A stretch of 11,647 nucleotides of DNA from Willaertia magna (Eukaryota > Heterolobosea > Eutetramitea > Acrasida > Naegleriidae), in the NCBI GenBank assembly GCA_902984215.1, contig CADWAF010004770.1, positions 1-11,647 of the forward strand. The letters run 5' to 3'. The notes under the pieces are model-generated. The model ran no database searches, was not told where the DNA came from, and saw nothing but the letters and a program-made list of their open reading frames with translations. Below are positions 1 to 7,353 of the stretch, one piece after another (the stretch's first letter is position 1; every line of letters begins with the position of its first letter). The position numbers were made by a program, and so were the translations under genes.

Positions 1-688
1 GTTCTATTTCAAGTATGTGTAGATTGTGCAAAAACAAATTTCACATGCCAAACGTCACTTACTCGAAATATTAAATTACAAGAATTAAGAACTTCACATA
101 GTTGTATTGCAACAATTAAAGCAATTATTAATGAAACAAGTAGTACAGGTGTAATTGCCCCCACAATTTATACATTACCTCCAGATCCAGTAAATTTTAG
201 ATATTTTGCCACTTCAGATAATTTTGAAGTAACCTATGATGAAATCTCAGACAGAACTTCACCTGGTTTTATTGAATTCCATTATTACGTTTGTCCTGCT
301 TGGTCTAGCTGTATGGGATTTAATATTTACCAACCACCTGGATATGGTTTTCGTTATATGCAATCCTCCACTTCTTTTAATTTTACTTTAAGAACGCAAT
401 ATTCATCTCCAGTACAAAGAGTTTCAAAATTAACTGCTAGTCTCACTGTAACTACATTACCTACAGTTCCATCTGATTTTACTTTTTTTAACATTACTGA
501 CTCTTCAGTGTCTTTTAGTTGGGGAACAGTGTCAGCTGGGAATGAAGCACCAATTACTTATTTTGTTTGTCACACTTCTGGAATGTATTGTAATAGTACT
601 CTTAATAATTTTATTACAATTAAGGATTTAAAATTTGCTACAGATTATACATTTGAATTATTTGCACAAAATGCAAGAAATGTGAAAT
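1..688 (+). repeat. Segmental duplication, copy 1 (matches 6178-6865)
   Basis: Bases 1-688 match 6178-6865 at a constant offset of 6177, with no indels. I count about 14 mismatches, so about 98% identity. The copy begins outside the window on the left. On the right, similarity stops abruptly inside the third FN3 unit, near base 688. Six of the mismatches fall in the last 100 bases. Confidence 0.95.
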
Positions 689-1461
689 CAAATTCTGCAA
701 CCAAAAGTTTAACAACAAAATTTCCAATTCCAAAGATTTTACAAGTGAATAGCAAGTTGTTACAAGATGATTCCGTTAATTTAAATTGGATTCCTAATTA
801 TCATGATAATAGTACAAGTTATAATGTTTGTTTAATTGAAAATAATAAGGTAATAGATTGTAAAAATATTACAACAACTTTTATTGTAATTAATTCCCTT
901 AATAGTTCAAGTATTTATGATTTTAATATTAGAGCTAAAAATTCAATTGGTTATTCAATAGAAAACTTAAAATATTCAGTTACAACTTTACCATTAAAAG
1001 TGTCAAACTTTACAACGTTAAATGTAAATAGTTCACAAATTACATTAATTTGGAATGAAGTGAATGGAGGAAATGTTGGAGGAATAACTTATTCTATTTG
1101 TTCAAATATTACAACAACAACAATAGATTACAATAATAATTGTATAAACAACATTACAACAACATTTAAATCTTTTTATTCTTTACAAAATGATACTTTT
1201 TATAGTTTTACAATTTGGGCAATCAATAAGGTTGGATTATCTTCAAATGCAAATGAAACGATCATTATAAAGACGGATAGTTATCCCATTACAAATAACA
1301 CAAATAATGATAATCAACATGTTACTCCTGGAACGAATGGTAGTGGTACAAATGTTGGAGCAATTGTTGGTGGTGTCATTGGCGGTGTTGTTTTACTTTT
1401 AGCTTTCATTTCACTATCGATAGCTGTAGTTGCCCTTTTATTTTTCAAATTTAAAAGATGA
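1..1461 (+). CDS. Multi-FN3-domain single-pass surface protein, 3' part (5' end outside window)
   Basis: The frame is open from base 1 to the TGA at 1459-1461 (486 residues seen), so the gene starts upstream. By repeat pattern it holds the end of one FN3 domain (residues 1-58) and four more (about 60-147, 153-238, 242-330, 331-425). Boundaries are marked by TLPxxP-type linkers and the usual Trp and Tyr core positions. Each domain carries a Cys pair after its C strand (C98/C104, C190/C197, C277/C287, C367/C381). Many NxS/T sequons indicate a glycosylated extracellular face. A Thr/Asn/Gly linker (429-451) leads to a Gly-rich then aliphatic membrane span (about 453-481) and a tiny basic tail ending FKFKR. 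A second copy at 6043-6882 shows that an EGF-like segment with a CNPGWTGPTC motif lies further upstream in this family. Adhesion or recognition at the cell surface is inferred; the exact role is unknown. Confidence 0.85.
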   Translation, partial: VLFQVCVDCAKTNFTCQTSLTRNIKLQELRTSHSCIATIKAIINETSSTGVIAPTIYTLPPDPVNFRYFATSDNFEVTYDEISDRTSPGFIEFHYYVCPAWSSCMGFNIYQPPGYGFRYMQSSTSFNFTLRTQYSSPVQRVSKLTASLTVTTLPTVPSDFTFFNITDSSVSFSWGTVSAGNEAPITYFVCHTSGMYCNSTLNNFITIKDLKFATDYTFELFAQNARNVKSNSATKSLTTKFPIPKILQVNSKLLQDDSVNLNWIPNYHDNSTSYNVCLIENNKVIDCKNITTTFIVINSLNSSSIYDFNIRAKNSIGYSIENLKYSVTTLPLKVSNFTTLNVNSSQITLIWNEVNGGNVGGITYSICSNITTTTIDYNNNCINNITTTFKSFYSLQNDTFYSFTIWAINKVGLSSNANETIIIKTDSYPITNNTNNDNQHVTPGTNGSGTNVGAIVGGVIGGVVLLLAFISLSIAVVALLFFKFKR

Positions 1462-1807
1462 ATATTTTCTTCGTTATTTTGTTACTTCAAATGGAATTCA
1501 AATAAATAAAACAAAATATATAACATTTAGAAAAAAGAAAAGAAGAGTAAAATGTTGGGCTATTAAATTTGATCATTTTAATAAATTACCACATTTAGCC
1601 TGTAATAAAGATTATGCATTAAAAATGTGGACTGTAAATCAACCATTATTTATTAATGGTTCTTTTATTTATATTGAAAAAACATATAGAATGTATTTTT
1701 CAAGCATAACATTTATTTTAAATGATTTAACAAAAATGGTTACAGTAGATTTTGAAATAAATTATGAAATATTTGATTTACAAAGTAATAATTTTGTAAA
1801 ATTATAA
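1458..1807 (+). pseudogene. Orphan small reading frame, possibly a broken secreted protein
   Basis: A frame open from about 1463 to the TAA at 1805-1807 encodes about 114 residues that I do not recognise. It is rich in aromatic and basic residues, with two Cys, and has the same extreme A/T codon use as the downstream ORF. Its first in-frame ATG is at 1625, which would leave only 60 residues. An ATG at 1458, overlapping the upstream TGA as ATGA, opens a different frame that reads like a signal peptide (MNIFFVILLLQM) and stops at 1503-1505. A one-base slip near 1490-1500 would join the two, so it may be a frameshifted secreted-protein gene. Alternatives are a chance ORF, the 3' end of a gene truncated by a rearrangement, or part of a mobile element carrying the next ORF. 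Confidence 0.35.
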
Positions 1808-1826
1808 AATAAATAATTAAATTATT

Positions 1827-1860
1827 AATTTTTTTGTTATTAATTTTTTGTTGTTAAAAA
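1827..1860 (+). promoter_or_regulatory. T-rich start-site element of the transposase-like gene
   Basis: The sequence AATTTTTTTGTTAT at 1827-1840 is identical to 8887-8900 in front of MCM3. A second version, TTTTTTGTTGTTAAAAA at 1844-1860, abuts the ATG, and both genes then start ATGAATG. It probably holds the transcription start or a very short leader. The role is inferred from position and recurrence only. Confidence 0.45.
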
Positions 1861-4575
1861 ATGAATGAATTATTTGATGATGTTAATGATTTAAACATTT
1901 CCGATCTTTTACATATTCCTATAACTATTAATAACAATAATTTTTTAAATTTTGATTTTGTTTTTTTAATATTTAATATATACATAAAACAAGAAATTTA
2001 TGAAAATGAAAAGTATTATTGTTTTACAGAATTTCGTGATAAAATAATTAAAAAACAAGTACAAATAAAAAAATATAAACATAATTTTTTAAATAGTAAA
2101 ATAATTATAATAAATAAAAATTCATATTTTAATTTAGATTGTTTATTTTTAATTTGTTATAAAGAATTAAATTTAATGATTAAATTAAAAAATTTTATAT
2201 TACTAAATATTATTCCAAATATAAATAATAATTTTTTAAATAATAATATATTAAATGAAAATGAAAATTTATTAAATGAAAATAATAATGAAGTAAATAA
2301 TAATAATATAATAAATAATAAAGAAAATTTAATAATTAAAAATAAACAAATTTATGATTCAAATATTAAAAAAGAAATTCCTGAAATAGTAAATAATAAA
2401 AAAAGAAAAAATAAAAAGAAAAATAATAATAAAAATAAAAAAATTAAAGAGATAACAAAAGAAAAAAATTTAAAAAAAGAAATTAAAAAAGAAAATATAA
2501 ATAAAATTTTAAATCCTTTATTTGAAAAATATGATAATTCTAATATAGAAAAAGTTTATTTAGGAAATATTAATATGATGAGTGAAAAAAATAGAGAAAT
2601 AATTTTACAACATAATTCTTTACGTAATAATACACAAAGTTTAGAGGCTGCAGAAAATAAAGAAGAAGATTTTTTTAAAGTATTTACTGAAATTTCAAAC
2701 TGTTGTAATATAAAATTTACACATTTACTTTATACACATTTTAAAAATAATCCACAAGAAATTATTTTATTAATTGATGCTATTACAAAAAATAATAAAA
2801 AAACGGATAATTTAAAAGAATTAAATGAATTAAATATAAATAATATAAGTGAAAAACATCAATTATTTATTAAAGATAAAAATTATATTAGTGATTTAAC
2901 ATGGAAAAATATTTTTAAAGAAATAAATATTAAAAATATTGAAACAGATTTTACAAATTTAAAAAAAGAAATAAATACAGAAATAATTGAATATTTTAAT
3001 GTTAAAAAAATTTTAAATGGATTTACCATTAATATAAATAAAGTAATAACATCATTAATTAAAGCACATTTACATTTTATTTATAAGAGAATTGAAAAAG
3101 GTAAAATTATTAATGAAAATTTACCAGATATTATTAAAATAAAATTATCAATGGATGGAAGGACAATAAATAATTTAAGAACTGTTGTTGTAACTTTAAA
3201 TATATTAAATTTATGTTCTTTTGGTACTCAACAAAGAAATTGTATTATTCCAGTAGCAATGTATATTGGTGAAGAAAAAGAAATTAAAGAATATACAAAA
3301 GAATTTATAAATCAAATTAAATATATTAAAGAATATGGAATAAATATTGAAAAAGAAGAAAAAGATGCATCATTATTTAAAGACAATTTTAAAATTAAAG
3401 TAATGTTTTTTTGGATAAGTGATTTAGCATCATTAAGTTATATTTCTGATCTTAAAAAAGATGGAAAATTTTGTATTAAATGTAATTGTAAAAGATGTAA
3501 TAATTTAACAAATTATTCAACTGGACCAAATAATTTAAATCATTATTTATTAATTGACGATTGTAATATAATATTTTGTATTTTACATTGTGACGAAAGA
3601 ATTACAGAATATTTATTAAAATTGTGTATTTCAAATGAAAAAGAAGAAAAAATTATTGAAAATAATTTACAAAAATTAGGTGGACCATTTAGTAAATTTA
3701 CATTTAAAAGTAAAAAAGTTGATGAAGAAGCAATTTCTGTATTAGATAATACTGAATATAATTTCATGTTAACAGGGCCACAATTAAAATTATTTTTTAA
3801 TAATTTTAATAAAGTATTTAATAATATAAAATTAACAGAAAACAAAATTAACTGTTGGAAACATTGGAAATATATACGAAAATTTTTATATTATACTAAT
3901 CAACAATTAGAAGAACAAAATAATGAATTTAATAAATTAAAAGAAGAAATTGAATTATATTATAAATCATTAGCACTAATAAGAACTAATAATGGTACTA
4001 TAGGTGATTATAATCATATTATTATTTCACATTTTATAGATATATTACAAATATTTGGATCCTTAACACCTTATTCAAATGAAGGAGTTGAAAACAGTCA
4101 TCAACTTGATAGATTAATAATTGAAAGAAGTACAGCTAGAGGTAAAATTAAAACAAATGAAGAAAATGACTCTAATGATTATTTTAATTATGATACATTT
4201 ATTGGTGAATGTGATAATTTTAATGATTTATATCAAATATTACAAATTATATTAAAAAAATTACGAATTTTATATTTATCATTTACAGAAGAAGAATGTA
4301 CATTTGAAAATATTGAAATTAGAACTAGTGAAAAAATGTATATTAAATATACAAAAGAAGATAATTTACAATATAATTTACCACAAAATACACTACAAGA
4401 AACAAATAATGAAATAACTGAAATACCTTTAAGAATAGAAACTATGATATCTAATGAATCAATTATTTTAGAAATTAATGGTCCTAAATGTGTTCCAAAT
4501 ATTGTTTCTCAAGACCATGGTGAAGGTATTGTTGGTTCTTCACAAAGCTCAAGATATGGCGACTGGGAAATGTAA
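1861..4575 (+). CDS. DDE/RNase H-fold transposase-like protein
   Basis: This is an intact 904-residue ORF from an ATG directly after the T-rich start element to a TAA. The N-terminal third is divergent, with an Asn/Lys low-complexity stretch at about 118-215. The rest has the layout of large cut-and-paste transposases. A first Asp lies in SMDGR (D432), and a second in a hydrophobic strand, ISDLASLSY (D521). A Cys cluster follows (C538, C541, C543, C546). Then come an LLxGP-like helix region (about 637-650) and a His-containing helix (H719, H724) leading to FGSLTPYSNEGVENSH, where E741 or E744 would be the third acid. This order resembles RAG1/Transib-like and KDZ-like enzymes. The exact family is not resolved, and the catalytic role is inferred. 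No terminal inverted repeats or target duplications were seen, so it could be a live element with unrecognised ends or a domesticated gene. Confidence 0.6.
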   Translation: MNELFDDVNDLNISDLLHIPITINNNNFLNFDFVFLIFNIYIKQEIYENEKYYCFTEFRDKIIKKQVQIKKYKHNFLNSKIIIINKNSYFNLDCLFLICYKELNLMIKLKNFILLNIIPNINNNFLNNNILNENENLLNENNNEVNNNNIINNKENLIIKNKQIYDSNIKKEIPEIVNNKKRKNKKKNNNKNKKIKEITKEKNLKKEIKKENINKILNPLFEKYDNSNIEKVYLGNINMMSEKNREIILQHNSLRNNTQSLEAAENKEEDFFKVFTEISNCCNIKFTHLLYTHFKNNPQEIILLIDAITKNNKKTDNLKELNELNINNISEKHQLFIKDKNYISDLTWKNIFKEINIKNIETDFTNLKKEINTEIIEYFNVKKILNGFTININKVITSLIKAHLHFIYKRIEKGKIINENLPDIIKIKLSMDGRTINNLRTVVVTLNILNLCSFGTQQRNCIIPVAMYIGEEKEIKEYTKEFINQIKYIKEYGINIEKEEKDASLFKDNFKIKVMFFWISDLASLSYISDLKKDGKFCIKCNCKRCNNLTNYSTGPNNLNHYLLIDDCNIIFCILHCDERITEYLLKLCISNEKEEKIIENNLQKLGGPFSKFTFKSKKVDEEAISVLDNTEYNFMLTGPQLKLFFNNFNKVFNNIKLTENKINCWKHWKYIRKFLYYTNQQLEEQNNEFNKLKEEIELYYKSLALIRTNNGTIGDYNHIIISHFIDILQIFGSLTPYSNEGVENSHQLDRLIIERSTARGKIKTNEENDSNDYFNYDTFIGECDNFNDLYQILQIILKKLRILYLSFTEEECTFENIEIRTSEKMYIKYTKEDNLQYNLPQNTLQETNNEITEIPLRIETMISNESIILEINGPKCVPNIVSQDHGEGIVGSSQSSRYGDWEM

Positions 4576-4578
4576 TTG

Positions 4579-4593
4579 TTTTTTGTTGTAAAA
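4579..4593 (+). repeat. Third copy of the TTTTTTGTTGT motif, just after the transposase-like stop
   Basis: TTTTTTGTTGTAAAA lies three bases after the TAA. It nearly matches TTTTTTGTTGTTAAAAA at 1844-1860, so the ORF is bracketed by direct repeats of about 15 bases. In such AT-rich DNA it could be chance, a terminator or poly(A) region, or an element boundary. Confidence 0.4.
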
Positions 4594-5075
4594 TACCAAA
4601 AATTTTTTTAAAAAAAAATGAAACAACAAACCTAAACCAAGTATTCCTTGAACTAAAGCATTGCTTCGCAATATTTAGTATGGGAGGTGTGCTTTGTTTT
4701 ATTATGTTGTTTTGTTTATTTTTACTTTTATCACCACTTATTTGTATTAACTTTTGATATTATATATTTTATATTTTGGTTACTTTCAATTATTTGCTTC
4801 TATTGGTTTAGCAGTTAATTATTTCGTTTGTCAAATTGTAGTTCTTTGAAATGGAGTACTAGTTATTTGATAATAACAATATTGTGGACAATAACTGTAA
4901 AACAATATACCTGTTTGATTGCTTCAACAGTAGTAATAACTACTTTTAACAGAGTAAAACACAATCTCGATCACAATATGGCAGTTTCGTTAGTACAGTC
5001 AATAGATAAAAACCATATAAATAATCAGTAATTATTCCAAACCCATCTTTTGAAATGCAGGAAACTTTTGAACAT

Positions 5076-5093
5076 CACTGTGATGGCACAGTG
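5076..5093. repeat. Perfect 7-bp palindrome, copy 1
   Basis: CACTGTG-ATGG-CACAGTG is a perfect inverted repeat with a 4-base loop. A second one with the same arms lies 63 bases downstream. Confidence 0.8.
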
Positions 5094-5138
5094 GTTTGTA
5101 GAATTAGTACCATTACAAAAGAAGGTTGAGACAAACGT

Positions 5139-5155
5139 CACTGTGACACACAGTG
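5139..5155. repeat. Perfect palindrome, copy 2
   Basis: CACTGTG-ACA-CACAGTG has the same arms as 5076-5093 but a 3-base loop. The pairing extends one base further (T5138 with A5156). Two identical stems in a region of otherwise decayed sequence may be a paired binding site, or the ends or footprint of a small mobile element. Confidence 0.8.
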
Positions 5156-5217
5156 ATAAGTAGGATCACTATTGTTTGGAATGATTGCACTAAATTCAAC
5201 CAGATTTAACAACTATG

Positions 5218-5391
5218 ACTGTTAGGTTCACAAAAAACGATGATTTAGCTGAAGATGAGGATTTTGATGGATATTTTTGATATAATGATGGATTATTTGG
5301 AGAGTTTGTGGTTATTCGTTCCATCTGGAATACCTACTGTATTTTTATCTTCAGTATAAGCACCAGTGGCCCAAATAACCTCTTTATTTGG
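5218..5391 (+). pseudogene. Unidentified decayed coding scrap, forward strand
   Basis: The frame reads TVRFTKNDDLAEDEDFDGYF, an acidic stretch with coding-like codon use, then a TGA at 5278-5280. It stays open for another 37 codons to a TGA at 5392. It may be the upstream part of the kelch-BTB pseudogene that follows, but no kelch motif is legible here. It overlaps an opposite-strand scrap, so at most one of the two is likely real. Confidence 0.3.
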
Positions 5392-5424
5392 TGAATCTAT
5401 TTTCATTATAAAAGAGGCCTTACT
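5296..5424 (-). pseudogene. Unidentified 43-codon scrap, reverse strand
   Basis: On the reverse strand, 43 codons between two TAA stops (5425-5427 and 5293-5295) include KIDSPNKEVIWATGAYTEDK and end in VGIPDGT-type sequence. Many codons fit the RNY pattern of real coding DNA, better than the forward frames over the same bases. There is no start, and I do not recognise the protein. Confidence 0.3.
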
Positions 5425-5427
5425 TTA

Positions 5428-6042
5428 GGTAGCAGGTCCATCAAAAAGGAAATTCAAATGGAAATACCTGTTTGGGGAATCACATTTAATAATGGGTTGG
5501 TTATATTTATGGTGGTAGTTTTAACAGTGAAATTCTTGATGTTGGTGTTTGGAATTCGTTTGATGTTTATTTAAAAAAGACATTTGAAAAACAATTTAAT
5601 GGAGAATTTGCTGGTTTTGATTTAGCACCAAATTAAGAGAAGACTCTACAGTTTTATATAAACAAATGAAAGAAAGTTTAGATAATCCTTTATCATTCGA
5701 ACCATCTAATGATAATTACTATACAGATGTTACAATACAGTTATTAGATCCACATACTGATGAAATTATGCACGAATTAAGAGCTCACAAAATATTACTT
5801 TGTAAATCAACCTATATCAAGGCAGTTTTTGAATCTGGAATAGAAGAAAGTCAATTGAGTATAGTTAAATTTTCTTAAATTTCACCTAATGGTTTATTAT
5901 CTGCTATTGGATATTTATATACAGATAAAATGGAAATTTTGTTTGAATCATGTATTGAAGTTTTGGCTACAACTTTACTTTTTCAATTATTTGAATTAGC
6001 CAATTATTGTGGAAATGTTATTCAAAAATCATTTCTTCCATC
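5428..6042 (+). pseudogene. Kelch-BTB protein pseudogene
   Basis: The fragment reads as the C-terminal end of a kelch-repeat protein followed by a BTB/POZ domain. This arrangement is common in proteins that recruit targets to cullin ubiquitin ligases or in LZTR1-like proteins. The kelch signature YIYGGSFNSEILD is at about 5502-5540 and is out of frame with the codons just before it. That frame stops at 5634-5636, while a neighbouring frame carries on from about 5630 into the BTB domain, which points to a further indel. The BTB domain (5690-6030) has YTDVTIQLL, RAHKILLCKSTYIKAVFESG and YLYTDKMEI. It continues in the same frame across a TAA at 5876-5878. The 3' edge is cut at about 6042, where sequence switches to the EGF-FN3 duplicate. 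At least two frameshifts and a nonsense codon make it non-functional as written. Confidence 0.7.
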
Positions 6043-6882
6043 CAATGTTGTAATCCAGGTTGGACTGGTCCTACATGCACAACAGTGATTGACGTTTCTA
6101 ATATTCAAGTTTTAGAAGCTAATGCCACTAGTACAACAGCTGTATTACAATGGGATTACGATATGAATGCTAAAGACGTTCTATTTCAAGTATGTGTAGA
6201 TTGTGCAAAAACAAATTTCACATGCCAAACATCACCTACTCGAAATATTAAACTACAAGAATTAAGAACCTCACATAGTTGTATTGCAACAATTAAAGCA
6301 ATTATTAATGAAACAAGTATTACAGGTGTAATTGCCCCCACAATTTATACATTACCTCCAGATCCAGTAAATTTTAGATATTTTGCCACTTCAGATAATT
6401 TTGAAGTAACCTATGATGAAATCTCAGACAAAACTTCACCTGGTTTTATTGAATTCCATTATTACGTTTGTCCTGCTTGGTCTAGCTGTATGGGATTTAA
6501 TATTTACCAACCACCTGGATATGGTTTTCGTTATATGCAATCCTCCACTTCTTTTAATTTTACTTTAAGAACGCAATATTCATCTCCAGTACAAAGAGTT
6601 TCAAAATTAACTGCTAGTCTCACTGTAACTACATTACCTACCGTTCCATCTGATTTTACTTTTTTTAACATTACTGACTCTTCAGTGTCTTTTAGTTGGG
6701 GAACAGTGTCAGCTGGAAATGAAGCACCAATTACTTATTTTGTTTGTCACACTTCTGGAATGTATTGTAATGGTACTTTTAATAGTTTTATTACAATTAA
6801 GGATTTAAAATTTGCTTCAGATTATACATTTGAATTATTTGCACAAAATGCAAGAAATATAAAATATAAAACTTTACAATGA
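6043..6882 (+). pseudogene. Truncated EGF-FN3 gene copy
   Basis: The frame has no stop from about 6010 to the TGA at 6880-6882, but no ATG at its left end, where it is fused to the BTB remnant. It opens with an EGF-like CNPGWTGPTC (6049-6078), then one complete FN3 domain, a second FN3 with the VCPAWSSC pair, and most of a third. Residues after base 6865 (YKTLQ and stop) have no match in the intact-looking copy. The remaining FN3 domains and membrane span of copy 1 are missing. Bases 6178-6865 are about 98% identical to 1-688. Roughly half of the codon changes alter the residue (for example L to P, S to I, S to G, L to F), in keeping with weak constraint. It reads as a recent partial duplicate, probably dead. 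Confidence 0.75.
6178..6865 (+). repeat. Segmental duplication, copy 2 (matches 1-688)
   Basis: This is the partner of 1-688: same strand, gap-free, about 14 differences. Because copy 1 begins at the window edge, the true duplicated unit probably extends left to the junction near 6043. That would make it at least about 820 bases. Confidence 0.95.
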
Positions 6883-6895
6883 TACCTCGTTATGA

Positions 6896-7345
6896 GGACA
6901 TTGTATTGGATTTATCCTACAACATTATGATACTATTTCATTGGCCCCAAATTATAAAACTATATCTGAACCTACCAGAAGTGACACTAGAATGAAAAAA
7001 GCAGAGCAAATAAGAAGAAGTATTAGGAGTAGCAGGTTGTAAAAAGAGATGTGAGTCATTCTCTTGTTTTATAGTGACAGGTTTTGCTATTGGTTGTAAA
7101 GATGGATTGTATGGAGAGAAAAGTGAGAATGTCACTTGTTTTATTCATCCAAACAACTTTTTGAACCTGTTTCAATCATTGAAGTTCCTGAATTTGAAAA
7201 TATGTATGTTTTTTAAAAAGCAATATTAACAACAACTACATATGTACCATTATCGGAGATATTAATTGCAACAATTGCACTGTGTATTGTATGTGTCTTA
7301 GAATCAAAAAGAAACTATGAAACAATGGTTTTCAGAGAAGTACCG
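6896..7345 (+). pseudogene. Cys-rich, EGF-like coding scraps
   Basis: No single frame spans this stretch, but three pieces look protein-derived. A 48-codon piece at 6896-7039 contains LAPNYKTISEPTRSDTRMKK. A second, from about 7014 to 7150, has five Cys and a GCKDGLYGEKSENVTC stretch that resembles an EGF-like domain. A third, at about 7222-7320, has six Cys, including NCNNCTVYCMC. They may be remains of the same EGF-FN3 gene family as the preceding fragment, or of another extracellular Cys-rich protein. The frames are separated by stops and shifts. The identification is tentative. Confidence 0.35.
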
Positions 7346-7353
7346 AAACTACT

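Larger units (their letters stand above)
4594..5217. other. Non-coding or fully decayed spacer
   Basis: I see no convincing gene here. The first 200 bases are T-rich, with a small hairpin (ATTGC-TTC-GCAAT, 4660-4672). A 67-codon open frame at 4828-5031 has no ATG start and no recognisable features. The overall GC is visibly higher than in the flanking intact ORFs, like the rest of the decayed region to 8870. Two palindromes at 5076-5155 are listed separately. Confidence 0.6.

Noticed and set aside
1426..1457. GT...AG interval at the end of the FN3 gene as an intron joining the 1463-1807 frame
   Set aside because: About 32 bases is too short for a convincing intron, and it would remove half of a good membrane span.
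3543..3845. 100-codon reverse-strand ORF inside the transposase-like gene
   Set aside because: It lies wholly within the forward gene and has no independent features; a shadow of AT-rich coding sequence.
4828..5031. 67-codon forward ORF
   Set aside because: It opens with TTG, not ATG, has no recognisable motif and sits in spacer sequence; chance is likely.
4594..5217. tRNA or other structured RNA in the spacer
   Set aside because: No cloverleaf or T-loop consensus was found; only short hairpins.
6938..7135. 65-codon reverse-strand ORF
   Set aside because: The forward strand over the same bases has more coding-like, Cys-rich sequence; no motif in reverse.
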